This document shows positions 10,521-21,274 of a stretch of DNA of 44,218 bases, piece after piece. A program made the translations under genes and the position numbers. Below the pieces are notes generated by a model that had not been told where the DNA came from, searched no databases, and worked only from the letters and a program-made list of their open reading frames with translations. The stretch comes from a virus: positions 1 through 44,218 of the IMG/VR virus record IMGVR_UViG_3300032116_000410. The stretch is one strand, 5' to 3'. The number at the start of each line of letters is the position of its first letter. Position 1 is the first letter of the stretch.

Positions 10521-13500
10521 TTATCCCTCGAGTGCTAGCATATATGGAGTCATAACTGCGAACAATGCTTTGTTGAATGTTCTACCTGTAATTGTGCCGT
10601 CAACTCTATTTATAACCAAACCTTTTCCGATTCTAAAGTCGCCTAATTGGTCGGTACTTGTGAAATAAACTTGGCCGCCGCGCAATTCAATTACCTCATT
10701 TGCCTGTATAGGTACACCACCTAAAGACGGTAATGCAGTTGCAATAGTAGTGCCCGATCCCACATATTCAAACGTATGACCGCTGGATGAAATATAACTT
10801 GCTTGATGGAAAGAAGCTCTTGAATTTGCCAATATATTATCATCAACCAACGTCAATAATGTTATTGTACTTGTATTTGCAACTAATTCTGTTGAAGCTA
10901 ATACTGTATAGAATGTGGCTGATCCATTGCTAATATTTGCCCAATTTTGATTTACAAATTCTAATACTTCAGCTTTAATAAAATCTTTATTAGCTATAAC
11001 TAATTTTGTAGCATTTATAACATTCGGCTCGGTACTAGGAGTAAATGTGATTGGCTGTTTTTCATACGCAACATTGGGTCCAAAGGTAACAATATTTGCA
11101 ATTAATCTAACATCATCTAATAATAAGTTTGCTTCTGTACTTGTTGCATATGCCGCAGCAGTTGTATTTTGTATTACTCCGGTTTGATATACATTAGCAA
11201 TAACATTTCCTCTTATAATGTTATCAACTAAATTACCTATAAAGTAATATGCTGCACCTGTTTGTACTACCTGATTGTTAATTTGTGTAATATTTGCATC
11301 ATATTGATAATAATAAGTGCCAGAGGTAACAGATTGTCTATTGCCTCCATGTCTCAAATCAAATGTAACACTTTCTAAAATATATCCAACATCGCGAGAG
11401 CATTTTGCCTGCGCATTTGCAGAATCAAGGAATGTTGTGTTTGCCCAGAATCCAGGATATGTAGAATCAATATATCCTATAACTTCTGCAGCAATAAAAG
11501 TTTTATTGTCTATAATATTGTTTGCTGCATTTGATACATTCACATTAGTATTTGCAGGATATTGATTAGGTATAATTGTATCTGTTACACCTACAGTTCC
11601 ATTTTGTATTATATTAGTAATTGTATTAAAATTATTTAATACAATGGTTGATTCCACAGCCGTTCCGCCTGTTCCGTTTGTAGGTCCAACATTAGACTGA
11701 TATACTTGACTAACGGTATTTCCTTGAGCAAACGCAATAGCAATTTGTGCCGCAACATTAATTGCATTAATTGTTTCAACAGATTGATTTGGAATTGCAG
11801 AAGTAGGTTGAGCCCAATATTGTAACCCGGCAAACGTAGATTGGGTATTGCTATTGTATGCCAAATCTATTGCTAATGAATCTACAATTAATCCTGTATC
11901 TCTTGCACATTTAGCTTGATCATAATTTGCAAACAACACAGAATCGCCATAATTTGGTCTAATACTTAAGTTACTTAATGTTATTTGATTAGTTGCTTCA
12001 GTTGTACCTGTTTGTACTTTTCCGTAATATAAAGGTTCACTTACACCATCTGCCCATAAACCATATGTTCCAAATGATGCGTTAGAGTTTGTAATAGAAC
12101 AGAATCCACCTGTTTCGCACTTAATAGCAATATGGCAGCAAATTGTAAATACAGATACCAATTGTGAGTATCCTCTATTTAACATATGGATACCAATACC
12201 GCCTTCATTGGTTTGTGTATATGCATCACACACCATAGAGCGTAATCCGGAAACATATCTTCCATCAATTCTCATACCTGTTCCGGTAGTTGTAATTGAT
12301 GAACTATTCTGAATATACGGACTAGTTACAATAGTTCCTGCGGATCCGTCGGGATTATATGAGAATACTGCTGATGGCGATACGTGATCTCTGAATGTAA
12401 TACCTGTTACATAACAGGCATTGTTAACATAGAACATATCAACACTTGGTTGACTTGGTCTAATAGTTGTTGTTCTTAAGTTATCACCTATTAATGCGAC
12501 ACGGGTTGGTATCGTTACAGGTTGATTATATAATCTGTAATCGCCACTCTTCAAGAATACAGTTGTCCATTGTGTTGCTGCAGCTAAAGCAACGTGTATG
12601 TTTGCGAATGCGTTACCCATTGTAGTACCGTCATTTGCATCATTACCATTTTGAGCAACATACAATACATTAGAATTAAATCTTGATACAAGTGCTCTTA
12701 ATTCTGCAACTGAAGGCTGAACAAGTGCATTAACTCTTGCGTTAGTATAATATAAGTTATCTACTTCTGCAATATTAGCAGTTGTTAAATCAACTACGTT
12801 GGCTTTGGTGTTTAATAACCCAATAACATTGGCGTAAACACGTGTGTTAGTATAATATAAGTTATTTAATTCTGCGACATTAGCAGTTGTTAAATCAGAT
12901 ATATTTGATTTTAAGTTTAATAGAGGTATTACGTTAGCATAAACTCGAGTATTAGTATAATATAAGTTATTTAATTCTGCGACATTAGCAGTTGTTAAAT
13001 CTACAACATTTGCCTTTAAATCTAATAAACCAATTACATTTGCATAAACTCGAGTATTAGTATAGTATAAATTATTACCTTCTGCTAAGTTGCTAGTAGA
13101 AAAATTACTAATAGAACTTACAAAACCATTTACATTGCCAACCACATTACCAATGAATGTAGATGCAACAACATTTGATAAACGGAATGAAGTATTTGCA
13201 GTATCTATTACTGATCCAGGTTCTACCGAATAATTATCAAAGAATTTAAAATTATTTTCTGAAGCGTCTCTAAATAGACCCGCATGTCTTTCAGTTCCAG
13301 CATCGTTATAATGTCCGATAAAACCAAGATCAATTCCGTCTGAAGGATTACCAAACCCCAATTGAATTAATGGGTCATTTACAACTAAATTATTAGCGTA
13401 AAATCCTACAACATTTCCGAAAACATTTAAGTTCCCAGTAATGGTCATTTCATTAAATGTTACATTTGCATGAGCATCAACATTCTGACCAATTGAAATT

Positions 13501-15131
13501 TGACCTGTCGTAGTGTTATACGAAACACCTGTTCCGCCAGAAAGAGTAGATCTTACTCTTGCATTTGTGTAATATAAATTATTACCTTCAACAACATTAG
13601 ATGTTGTTAAATCTACAACATTGGCCTTGGCATCTAATAAACCAATTACGTTTGAATATACTCTAGCGTTAGTGTAATAAAGGTTTGTTAATTCAATAAC
13701 ATTAGCAGTTGTTAAATCTGTTATGTTTGCTTTATACGCAAGTAACGGAGCAACATTAGAATAAACTCTAGCATTGGTATAGAATAATGCATTATCGGAT
13801 TCTATTACATTTGCACTGTATAAATTATTCCAAATATTTGCAGCAATACTATTTGTAAATATATTACTTGATGCGAATTCTATAGTAGATGTAACATTTG
13901 ATGTAATATTTGAAGCAAGAATTGTATCGGTTACACCTAAGCCTTGGATTACTAATGAGTTTGCATATAAAGCGTTTGCCGCAGTTAAATTGTAAACAGT
14001 TACATTAGATAAATTTAAATCTTGACCGGTTACTGCACCAATTGTTCTTGCATTTGTAAAGTAAAGATTTGCGCCTTCTCTTAAATTACTTGTTGTAAAA
14101 TTATCAATTGATAATACAACATTGGCAATGTTTGCAGATTGTGCAACATCTGATGTTTGCGCATTAGTTGAATCGATACCCAAATTATCAATGAACGTTT
14201 TCGTTACACGATCATCAATTGCCGCATTTGCTCTCGTTACAGTATAATATAAATTACTTACAGATTCTAAAACATTAGCAGTTGTTAAATCAACAACGTT
14301 TGCTTTATCATTTAGTAATCCTATCACATTTGCATAAACACGAGCATTTGTATAATATAAATTGCCAGCAGTTTCAATTACGTTTGCTGTATAAAGACCA
14401 AACCAAGAATTTGCACTAATGTTTTCAGAAATAACATTTACAGCAGTTGCTGTATTAGTAGAAACATTACTTGATACTAAAGATCCTAAATCTAATCCAG
14501 GAATAACTAATGCACTTGCAACTATTGTTCCAGTAACAATTACATTACCGGCATTAATATTGCCAGTAACTGTTGCATTTGCTAAATAAGAAGCACCTTT
14601 TAAACCAATGTATCTGTAACCTACAACAAATAACTTTTTAGTAGGATTTGATACTAAATATGCGGGAATTGATCCGCCAATAAAATTTAATACGCCAGAT
14701 TGGTAATCAAAGAACCATTCGCCTACGCCCCCGATACCTGCATCCGATAATTGTGTGCCGGTAGATGTTGGGTCGGATGCACCTGCAGTATCTGCATATA
14801 CTTTTACAAAATAGTCTGCACCAAATTCAGGTGTGATCCAATCTGTTAAGTTTGTTTTCCAACTAGGATATACGCCACTTACAAGAGTAGATGTTGCATC
14901 AGCCGTACATTCAATTCTGCTTGTAGTTAAGTATGCTTGAATAATTCCCGGTACAGCTGCAGGAGTGGTTGGGATATCTCCAGCTTGTGTCCAAACTTTA
15001 TCGCCACGATTTAATGCTGGGCTAGCAGTGGCCTCATTTGCAAGACCCTTATTACCAGGCAAGTCAGTCTTGGCAACACCAAAGAGTTTCTTATATAGTA
15101 GGTCAACCTTTTGTGAATCTGAAATTGCCAT
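10521..15131 (-). CDS. Fibre-like protein with beta-helix region, 1,536 aa
   Basis: The N-terminus (MAISDSQKVDLLYKKLFG..., then ECTADATS, EWFFDYQSGVLNF) matches a widespread N-terminal domain of long fibre proteins in T4-like aquatic phages. Residues ~200-800 carry LYYTNARV repeats and the IQLGFGNPSDGIDLGF cassette. From ~830 on there are no such repeats. LYVAQNGNDANDGTTMGNAF, then GDYRLYNQPVTIP, GDNLRTTTIRP and GITFRDH, is typical of right-handed pectate-lyase-like beta helices. Two blocks (KCARDTGLIVDSLAIDL and KCSRDVGYILESVTFDL) look duplicated. The C-terminus (GDFRIGKGLVINRVDGTITG) is a common end in this family. It could bind or cut polysaccharide, but catalytic residues cannot be assigned by eye. 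It starts directly after the stop of the upstream fibre gene. Confidence 0.87.
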   Translation of the reverse strand: MAISDSQKVDLLYKKLFGVAKTDLPGNKGLANEATASPALNRGDKVWTQAGDIPTTPAAVPGIIQAYLTTSRIECTADATSTLVSGVYPSWKTNLTDWITPEFGADYFVKVYADTAGASDPTSTGTQLSDAGIGGVGEWFFDYQSGVLNFIGGSIPAYLVSNPTKKLFVVGYRYIGLKGASYLANATVTGNINAGNVIVTGTIVASALVIPGLDLGSLVSSNVSTNTATAVNVISENISANSWFGLYTANVIETAGNLYYTNARVYANVIGLLNDKANVVDLTTANVLESVSNLYYTVTRANAAIDDRVTKTFIDNLGIDSTNAQTSDVAQSANIANVVLSIDNFTTSNLREGANLYFTNARTIGAVTGQDLNLSNVTVYNLTAANALYANSLVIQGLGVTDTILASNITSNVTSTIEFASSNIFTNSIAANIWNNLYSANVIESDNALFYTNARVYSNVAPLLAYKANITDLTTANVIELTNLYYTNARVYSNVIGLLDAKANVVDLTTSNVVEGNNLYYTNARVRSTLSGGTGVSYNTTTGQISIGQNVDAHANVTFNEMTITGNLNVFGNVVGFYANNLVVNDPLIQLGFGNPSDGIDLGFIGHYNDAGTERHAGLFRDASENNFKFFDNYSVEPGSVIDTANTSFRLSNVVASTFIGNVVGNVNGFVSSISNFSTSNLAEGNNLYYTNTRVYANVIGLLDLKANVVDLTTANVAELNNLYYTNTRVYANVIPLLNLKSNISDLTTANVAELNNLYYTNTRVYANVIGLLNTKANVVDLTTANIAEVDNLYYTNARVNALVQPSVAELRALVSRFNSNVLYVAQNGNDANDGTTMGNAFANIHVALAAATQWTTVFLKSGDYRLYNQPVTIPTRVALIGDNLRTTTIRPSQPSVDMFYVNNACYVTGITFRDHVSPSAVFSYNPDGSAGTIVTSPYIQNSSSITTTGTGMRIDGRYVSGLRSMVCDAYTQTNEGGIGIHMLNRGYSQLVSVFTICCHIAIKCETGGFCSITNSNASFGTYGLWADGVSEPLYYGKVQTGTTEATNQITLSNLSIRPNYGDSVLFANYDQAKCARDTGLIVDSLAIDLAYNSNTQSTFAGLQYWAQPTSAIPNQSVETINAINVAAQIAIAFAQGNTVSQVYQSNVGPTNGTGGTAVESTIVLNNFNTITNIIQNGTVGVTDTIIPNQYPANTNVNVSNAANNIIDNKTFIAAEVIGYIDSTYPGFWANTTFLDSANAQAKCSRDVGYILESVTFDLRHGGNRQSVTSGTYYYQYDANITQINNQVVQTGAAYYFIGNLVDNIIRGNVIANVYQTGVIQNTTAAAYATSTEANLLLDDVRLIANIVTFGPNVAYEKQPITFTPSTEPNVINATKLVIANKDFIKAEVLEFVNQNWANISNGSATFYTVLASTELVANTSTITLLTLVDDNILANSRASFHQASYISSSGHTFEYVGSGTTIATALPSLGGVPIQANEVIELRGGQVYFTSTDQLGDFRIGKGLVINRVDGTITGRTFNKALFAVMTPYMLALEG

Positions 15132-18100
15132 TTAATTACTTGCTCCGAGTATTGCTAAAGCAGTTATAGTTTGTCCTGCATTGAGTCTTATCCTAATATA
15201 TATCTCACCTGACGCGCCCGAATCTGAGCTGTTTGCTGAACCAAAAGTACATGTCTTACTTTGGGTCCCGGCTGTATTTAATGTTACGGTTCCACCTAAT
15301 GCGCATCCATATGACGGCACACCCGATCCTGGATAAGCAACACTCATATCTACCCAACCATTTGTCGCTGCGGCTGTTGTATCTATTGCACTGCCCGGTA
15401 ATGCTACCCATAGACCTGCTAATTGACCTGTGAATTTAATATTAAATTTACCAACAGATGCTCGACTAAACTTAAACGTATAATATTGAGCACCGCCTCT
15501 ACCAGAACTTAAATTAGGACCAACTGGTAAATATCCTACAGAATAATTTGTTTGATCGTGTTTTAATGTAGCACCTACAATAGTTGCATCATATGATAAT
15601 AAGGTACTTGTATTACTATTAAACAATAATGCGCTTGCAGATTGCACTGGCGTATCAGTTGATCCTGGGTTAATAATTCTTGCACCGTATCCTGCGCCCG
15701 AACCAACATTACCCTGAACCCAAATATTACTTTCTTCCATTGTTGATTCGGAAGAAATTGTGGCTGTTTTATAAAGAACAGTTGCACCTAATGAGAATGA
15801 ACCTGTTCCTGAAATATAACTATTTTGTCCTGTTAAACTAGGACCAACTGTGGTTGTGCCAAATCCGGATGCAATATTTACTGTTGTAGAAATTTGAGCA
15901 TTGCCACTTGAAACATATAAGTTTCTTGTTAACGGTAAAGGTACACCTGTTACACCGGCACTTTCATAATTTAAACTACTAGGTGTTCCAAATCCTGTGG
16001 CTGACGATCCTGTAATAAATGTGTTACTTGTTGGGAACATATCACCACTAAGGTTTTTAACATTAGCAGTCATTGTAAATACTGTAGCACTAGTATAATG
16101 TGGTATCGTACTTGAATTAGAATATACGTTTGAAGTTGGATATATTACAGGAACAGAAAATACAACTGCGCCTGGGCTACTTGAATCATAGTACCAATAT
16201 GCTATATTACTAGAACCGCCTTGACTGTGATTAATATAAACTTCATTCCAACCTGCAGATACTGTGCCTGATGCGTTAGTATCAAAGCTTTCCCAGAAAC
16301 CACCAGCAGCACCCGTTTTTGTGGCATAATCTACATTATCGCTTATAACTAAATCACCGTATGTTCCATTATCCGAACCAGTTACAAGTGTTCTTGCACC
16401 AGTTGCACTTCCGTTTTTATATAATGTGACTGTTCCTGTATTCCCAGGACCCATATCATTCATTGTGGTAGTAGTATAAGAACTTGCCCTACGTACTAAA
16501 GAAACAATATTTGCGCCACCTACATTTCTACTACTTGGTGTGTTGTCTGTTTGTGCAAAATTTGCCATTCTAAAAGTAGAAACAGAATTAATAGCAATAT
16601 AACCATTTCCTGGGAATGCTATTGGCGCAGCTGGAACTAATTTGCCCAAAATTTCATTCAATTGAGCTATTCCGTTTGTTACTGTTGTATCTACTGTCAT
16701 AGTAATCGCATTACTTATTAAATTGCCCTGTGTTGCTGTTCCAAGTGTTAATCCAACATTCGAACGAGCAGTTAATGTTCCGCTAACAACTAAATTGCCG
16801 GTAGTTACATTAGCAGTTGTTAATGCATCTATTACACGAGTATTTGTAAAATAAAGATTTGAACCTTCTCTTAAATTACTTGTTGTAAATGTGTCAATTG
16901 TTAATACTACATTAGCAATGTTGGATGTCTGTGACACATTTGATGTAACTGCAGAATATGCCTCATTTGCGATGCCTGCAACAAATGATGTTCCATTCCA
17001 AATTAATGTTCCGTTTGCCGTAATGCCAGTTACATCTACGTCAGCAAGAACATTGATGCTCATCTGCGATACATTAGATAGCACTCGAGCATTTGTAAAA
17101 TATAAATTGGTTCCCTCTGCAACATTAGCAGTTGTTAAGTCAACAACATTTGCCTTTAAATCTAATAATGGGATTACATTCGAATAAACTCTATCATTCG
17201 TGTAGTATAAATTTGTTAACTCTGCAATATTAGATGTTGTTAAGTCAACAACATTTGCCTTTAAATCTAATAAAGGTATTACATTTGCATAAACTCTAGC
17301 ATTCGTGTAGTATAAATTTCCTTCAGTTTCTAATACATTTGCGGTATAAATTCCTAGCCACGTATTTGAAGAAATTATATCACTAACAATGTTGACATTG
17401 CCAGAAGCACTTTTAACCGAAAGTCCGCCGCCTGCAGTTTCAGATAATAACGTATTACCCAATCGAATTGTTGCACCAGACAACCACAAGTCTCTAAATC
17501 TGTATGCGTCTGAACCTAAATCATAAACACTACTAATTAAAGGAATAATATTCGTATCTAAATATTGCAATCTTTCCGTTACATTTGCATAAACTCTAGC
17601 ATTCGTGTAGTATAAATTTGTTAATTCTGCAACATTGGCAGTTGTTAAGTCAACAACATTTGCCTTTAAATCCAATAATGGGGTTACATTAGAATAAACT
17701 CTAGCATTCGTGTAGTATAAATTTGTTAATTCTGCAACATTGGCAGTTGTTAAACCAATAACATTTGCTGCATATAAATTTGCCCAACCATTGGCTGTTA
17801 ACGTGCCTTGAACATCTAACGACTTATTGAATTCAAATTTATCGCCTGTACTACGATATTTTAAATTAGCTTGGGCGCCATCAATATTAAAACCAGAGCC
17901 GTCCGCTGCTGAAGAATTTATGGCACCGTTTGCCAATACAATATTTTTATCTTCAACGGTTAATGTGGCAGTATTAAAAGTAACTACATTACCTTCAACA
18001 GTTAAATCGCCTTGAATTATTACATTATTAGTTACAATATCTTGACCAACTAATGCTGAAATAACTCTAGCATTTGTATAGTATAAATTATTTAACTCTG

Positions 18101-19541
18101 CAACATTAGCAGTTGTTAAGTCAACAACATTTGCCTTTAAATCTAATAAAGGTATTACGTTTGCATAAACTCTAGCATTAGTATAATAAAGATTTGAACC
18201 TTCTCTTAAATTACTTGTTGAAAACGTATCAATAGTTAATACAACATTAGCAATATTAGAAGTTTGTGATACATTAGATACGACCGCAGAATATGCTTCG
18301 TTTGCAATACCTGCAACAAATGATGTACCATTCCAAATTAATGTGCCGTTTGAAGTAATACCTGTAGTATCAACATCTGCGAGTACATTAATACTCATCT
18401 GTGATACATTGGATAACACCCTATTATTTGTGTAATAAAGATTCTCTGAACCTTCATTTATTATATTTGTGTTACCTGAGAATGCTACTGCAACAATATT
18501 TTCTGTTATTGCTTGAATATTTGCAGCAATGCCGCCATTTGCTTTATAATATGTTATTGTATTATCAATTGCGGTAATTGCTGCTCTTGCTCTTGCATTG
18601 GTAAAATATAACTTGCTGCCTTCTGAAATATCATCAGACGTGCCAGAGAATGTGGTTGTTAGTCCAGGATTTGAACCAACTAAAATCCATCCATTACTTG
18701 AATACATCAAGAATGCTGAATCACCAGATCTCTTTAATTCAATAGCAAGATTATTTTGAATATTACTTGCTAATACAAATTGTCCACCTAGGGTAGTTAC
18801 TAGGTTAATAATCTTTAATTGGCCATCAGCGCCTTGTGGTAAATCTAAATAGAATTTACCGCCAGGATCAATATCTACATTTGCAACAGTAAATACAACA
18901 TTTGCACCTGCAGTTCCAGGAGTACCATTATATACAACATTTGCAGTATAACGAGTACCTAATGTATTAGTTCCATCTATAGATGATGACAATGCTAAAA
19001 CATTACCGGTATTTGATGGATCACTTACATTAAATATGTATTGCGAACCTTTTACAAACTGTAACCCTGTTGGGAATGGTCTTAATCCGGTAGGGCCAAC
19101 CCAATCTTCAGGAGGATACGTGAAAACTGTACTATCTGCTTGAGATAAGTGAATCTTATCATTTTTATATCTAACGTATAATGTCTGTGTAGTAGGAGTA
19201 CCATTAGCAAATGTAAATCCTCTACCCGTGGCAGAAACATCTTCCGTATATAAGAATATTGTAGAAGGTAATATTGATCCATTCGAAATAGCATTTGCAT
19301 CCGCAGAACGGCCACCATATAAATCTGTTCTAGTTGTGGTAATACTTACCGTACCAGCAGCATTTAATGTTTGAACTGTCCCGCCGAGAAGAATGTTGCC
19401 GGCTAATGTAGGATCGGTGATTGACGAAAATAATGTACTTGCTTTTACATTATAGCTATCATTATCCTGTATAAGATAAAATAAATCATCCTTATTAACT
19501 ACATTAGCACTGGCTAATTCCGATATCTTTAAATCTGCCAT
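15132..19541 (-). CDS. Giant fibre-like virion protein, 1,469 aa
   Basis: It is the first gene of the fibre operon in reading order. The N-terminus (MADLKISELASANVVNKDDL, then FYLIQDNDSYNV) resembles the attachment domain of many phage tail fibres. Residues ~300-930 hold LYYTNARV repeats plus a duplicated block (SINVLADVDTTGITSNGTLI twice, once with VTGITAN) and one NTATLTVEDKNIVLANGA cassette. The last ~500 residues lack repeats, are rich in Ser, Gly, Thr and Asn, and end IYIRIRLNAGQTITALAILGASN, as in a beta-sandwich tip. By analogy with other fibres the tip may contact the receptor. No strong ribosome site is seen before the ATG at 19541. The next fibre gene starts right after its stop. 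Confidence 0.86.
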   Translation of the reverse strand: MADLKISELASANVVNKDDLFYLIQDNDSYNVKASTLFSSITDPTLAGNILLGGTVQTLNAAGTVSITTTRTDLYGGRSADANAISNGSILPSTIFLYTEDVSATGRGFTFANGTPTTQTLYVRYKNDKIHLSQADSTVFTYPPEDWVGPTGLRPFPTGLQFVKGSQYIFNVSDPSNTGNVLALSSSIDGTNTLGTRYTANVVYNGTPGTAGANVVFTVANVDIDPGGKFYLDLPQGADGQLKIINLVTTLGGQFVLASNIQNNLAIELKRSGDSAFLMYSSNGWILVGSNPGLTTTFSGTSDDISEGSKLYFTNARARAAITAIDNTITYYKANGGIAANIQAITENIVAVAFSGNTNIINEGSENLYYTNNRVLSNVSQMSINVLADVDTTGITSNGTLIWNGTSFVAGIANEAYSAVVSNVSQTSNIANVVLTIDTFSTSNLREGSNLYYTNARVYANVIPLLDLKANVVDLTTANVAELNNLYYTNARVISALVGQDIVTNNVIIQGDLTVEGNVVTFNTATLTVEDKNIVLANGAINSSAADGSGFNIDGAQANLKYRSTGDKFEFNKSLDVQGTLTANGWANLYAANVIGLTTANVAELTNLYYTNARVYSNVTPLLDLKANVVDLTTANVAELTNLYYTNARVYANVTERLQYLDTNIIPLISSVYDLGSDAYRFRDLWLSGATIRLGNTLLSETAGGGLSVKSASGNVNIVSDIISSNTWLGIYTANVLETEGNLYYTNARVYANVIPLLDLKANVVDLTTSNIAELTNLYYTNDRVYSNVIPLLDLKANVVDLTTANVAEGTNLYFTNARVLSNVSQMSINVLADVDVTGITANGTLIWNGTSFVAGIANEAYSAVTSNVSQTSNIANVVLTIDTFTTSNLREGSNLYFTNTRVIDALTTANVTTGNLVVSGTLTARSNVGLTLGTATQGNLISNAITMTVDTTVTNGIAQLNEILGKLVPAAPIAFPGNGYIAINSVSTFRMANFAQTDNTPSSRNVGGANIVSLVRRASSYTTTTMNDMGPGNTGTVTLYKNGSATGARTLVTGSDNGTYGDLVISDNVDYATKTGAAGGFWESFDTNASGTVSAGWNEVYINHSQGGSSNIAYWYYDSSSPGAVVFSVPVIYPTSNVYSNSSTIPHYTSATVFTMTANVKNLSGDMFPTSNTFITGSSATGFGTPSSLNYESAGVTGVPLPLTRNLYVSSGNAQISTTVNIASGFGTTTVGPSLTGQNSYISGTGSFSLGATVLYKTATISSESTMEESNIWVQGNVGSGAGYGARIINPGSTDTPVQSASALLFNSNTSTLLSYDATIVGATLKHDQTNYSVGYLPVGPNLSSGRGGAQYYTFKFSRASVGKFNIKFTGQLAGLWVALPGSAIDTTAAATNGWVDMSVAYPGSGVPSYGCALGGTVTLNTAGTQSKTCTFGSANSSDSGASGEIYIRIRLNAGQTITALAILGASN

Positions 19542-19591
19542 TAAAACACCAAAAGGTTATTAATTGAATTACATCATAACCAAATTGTGTT

Positions 19592-20125
19592 TTAAGATTC
19601 TTTCAATATAGAACCGTCGTTGGCATCGCCAAATAATGTACCTGTGGCATTAGCATTAAAGTTCTTTGACATTGCTACTAGCAATTCTGCTTTCTTTCTT
19701 GTTGCACCTTGTGTTGTCGTATATGTTGTATACGATAACCAACCTGGTCCTACTATACCGTTAGCTTTATTGCCCGGAACATTTGCTTCAATACGATCAA
19801 CACCGTATACGTTGGCTTTATTAAGGTTATTGGCACGGTGCCCAATTGCAGCGTTACCAGTAGGAATCCATTTTGGATCTTCTTGAATAGCAATATTAGC
19901 AGTTGCAACATTGGCACCGCGGTATGCTGTATCAAGAACAATTGTAGTGCTGTTAGTAATAGTTTGAATTGCATAATCTTCATTGGCAATCACCAATGAA
20001 TACCCTGCATAAAAGCCATTAGCCGCAGTAACTACTGGTGCGCTTGTAACAACTGTTGTGCTACCTAAATTAGCGCGAGCTGTTGCGCTAACTTCAATTC
20101 TATCTCTGTTTCCCCATGCTGACAT
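19592..20125 (-). CDS. Small virion structural protein, 177 aa
   Basis: The protein starts MSAWGNRDRIEVSATARANL and contains VVTSAPVVTAANGFYAGYSL, GVDRIEANVPGNKANGIVGP GW and RKKAELLVAMSKNFNANATG (segments given separately). I recall a family with this order (N-terminal GN-D, central VYGVD, C-terminal GW and ETLVAM-like segment) annotated as a structural protein in T4-like aquatic phages. A GGGAG ribosome site lies upstream of ATG 20125, and a TATAAATA late promoter 21 bases upstream fits a virion protein. It lies between the fibre operon and the head-associated block. Its exact place in the particle is unknown. Confidence 0.7.
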   Translation of the reverse strand: MSAWGNRDRIEVSATARANLGSTTVVTSAPVVTAANGFYAGYSLVIANEDYAIQTITNSTTIVLDTAYRGANVATANIAIQEDPKWIPTGNAAIGHRANNLNKANVYGVDRIEANVPGNKANGIVGPGWLSYTTYTTTQGATRKKAELLVAMSKNFNANATGTLFGDANDGSILKES

Positions 20126-20145
20126 TTTAGTCTCCCTGTTTTTAT

Positions 20146-20153
20146 TATTTATA
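20146..20153 (-). promoter_or_regulatory. T4-type late promoter
   Basis: The minus strand reads TATAAATA, the T4 late consensus, 21 bases upstream of the ATG at 20125. It probably drives the 177-aa structural gene and perhaps the fibre operon beyond it. Confidence 0.7.
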
Positions 20154-20155
20154 AT

Positions 20156-20173
20156 TAAGCACTGGTGTGCTTA
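20156..20173 (-). terminator. Hairpin after the 345-aa gene
   Basis: TAAGCAC-ACCA-GTGCTTA forms a perfect 7-bp stem directly after the upstream gene and just before the late promoter. The following T-run is weak (ATTAT), so termination may be partial. Confidence 0.5.
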
Positions 20174-20180
20174 TTACTCT

Positions 20181-21218
20181 TTATTTTTTTACGGCTACGC
20201 TTGGCATGGATTCCACGCGGCGCGCCGTTCCATGGTGAATATATTTTTTACGTCCACCTTCTTGATCAGTCACAACATACTCAGCATAAGGTTGTCCGTT
20301 TTTAGTACTAAATTTATCATTCGATACTGTGTTGCCCGCCTTGCGGTGTGCAGCAATTTTATCTTCAAGTTCCATTCTAGTGAATGCTTCAATAATAACT
20401 TCTTCATAATTCTCTGCAAATGCTTGTTCTGCAATTGCAACGATTTCTTTTTGCATTGATTCTTCATCTGTTCTAACAATAGATTGAACAGCTCTTAGGA
20501 AGTCACCGAATGTTGGATTATCAGTAATCTCAATTGTAAAGTCGTTATGCTTGACAATAGTCTCTGTAACACCTTCTTCAAAAGAGGCGTTGATTGTGCC
20601 GCGAGGACCACGATCATCTTTGATTCCTGCGGCTATTAGAGCATCTGCTCTGTCACCGTAAGATTTAATATCGGGTGCAACTTTTCTAATTGCTTTTTTA
20701 ACTGTAGGAGAAGCACTGCTCCTTGCAATCTGATTCATTGTTACTTTACCAGCATGACCTACTTCATCGGGCATGCCTTCTTCAATTTCTTCTTCCTCTT
20801 TAACTGTTTTTGCTTTTTTGCCAGCACGAAGCTTTGCAAAATCTTTTCCATCAATCTTTTCATCATCAACCACATCTAATACTTGTTGATTAGGATGCAA
20901 TTGTTTTTCTTCAATTGTATCGCCTTCGGGTGTAGCATGTTCGTGCCTCACGCTGCTTTTAACTTTAACTGCCTCTGTTTGAATTTTGCGAACTTGGCCG
21001 TCAGCAAATTTAACATTGTACCAGTCAATAGTGCCATCTTCATTTGGTTTAGCATGTTGCTCTGAAATGCACTCGCCTTCGCCATATAAATTATGTTCAA
21101 CGTGTGTAGCACAAAAATGTGCACCGTCAACTTTACCTGCGTCTTCAGCTTTGCCTTCAACTTTAGCTTCTGTGATTTGTCTGATTGATTCAAACAAACT
21201 ATTTGTGATTCTTGTCAT
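20181..21218 (-). CDS. Unknown protein with N-terminal head-targeting-like peptide, 345 aa
   Basis: It starts MTRITNSLFESIRQITEAKV and so carries two (L/I)xE sites, LFE at 8-10 and ITE at 15-17, the T4 prohead-protease pattern. Residues ~30-90 (HFCATHVEHNLYGEGECISE, then DWYNVKFADG) resemble a short domain I recall from other phage head-block proteins. A Lys/Glu-rich linker follows at ~130-150, then a helical C-terminal half. An AGGAAT ribosome site precedes ATG 21218. An inner-head, core or cargo role is inferred from the leader and the neighbours. No enzyme motif is visible. Confidence 0.75.
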   Translation of the reverse strand: MTRITNSLFESIRQITEAKVEGKAEDAGKVDGAHFCATHVEHNLYGEGECISEQHAKPNEDGTIDWYNVKFADGQVRKIQTEAVKVKSSVRHEHATPEGDTIEEKQLHPNQQVLDVVDDEKIDGKDFAKLRAGKKAKTVKEEEEIEEGMPDEVGHAGKVTMNQIARSSASPTVKKAIRKVAPDIKSYGDRADALIAAGIKDDRGPRGTINASFEEGVTETIVKHNDFTIEITDNPTFGDFLRAVQSIVRTDEESMQKEIVAIAEQAFAENYEEVIIEAFTRMELEDKIAAHRKAGNTVSNDKFSTKNGQPYAEYVVTDQEGGRKKYIHHGTARRVESMPSVAVKK

Positions 21219-21274
21219 TTTTGATTCCTTTAAAATGAATTCTATTTATTATTTATTAAGTAAACCAAACCAGT

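Noticed and set aside
1-19541. CRISPR-like array from the regular repeats
   Set aside because: The repeats lie in frame inside long proteins and vary in spacing; there are no unique spacers or cas genes.
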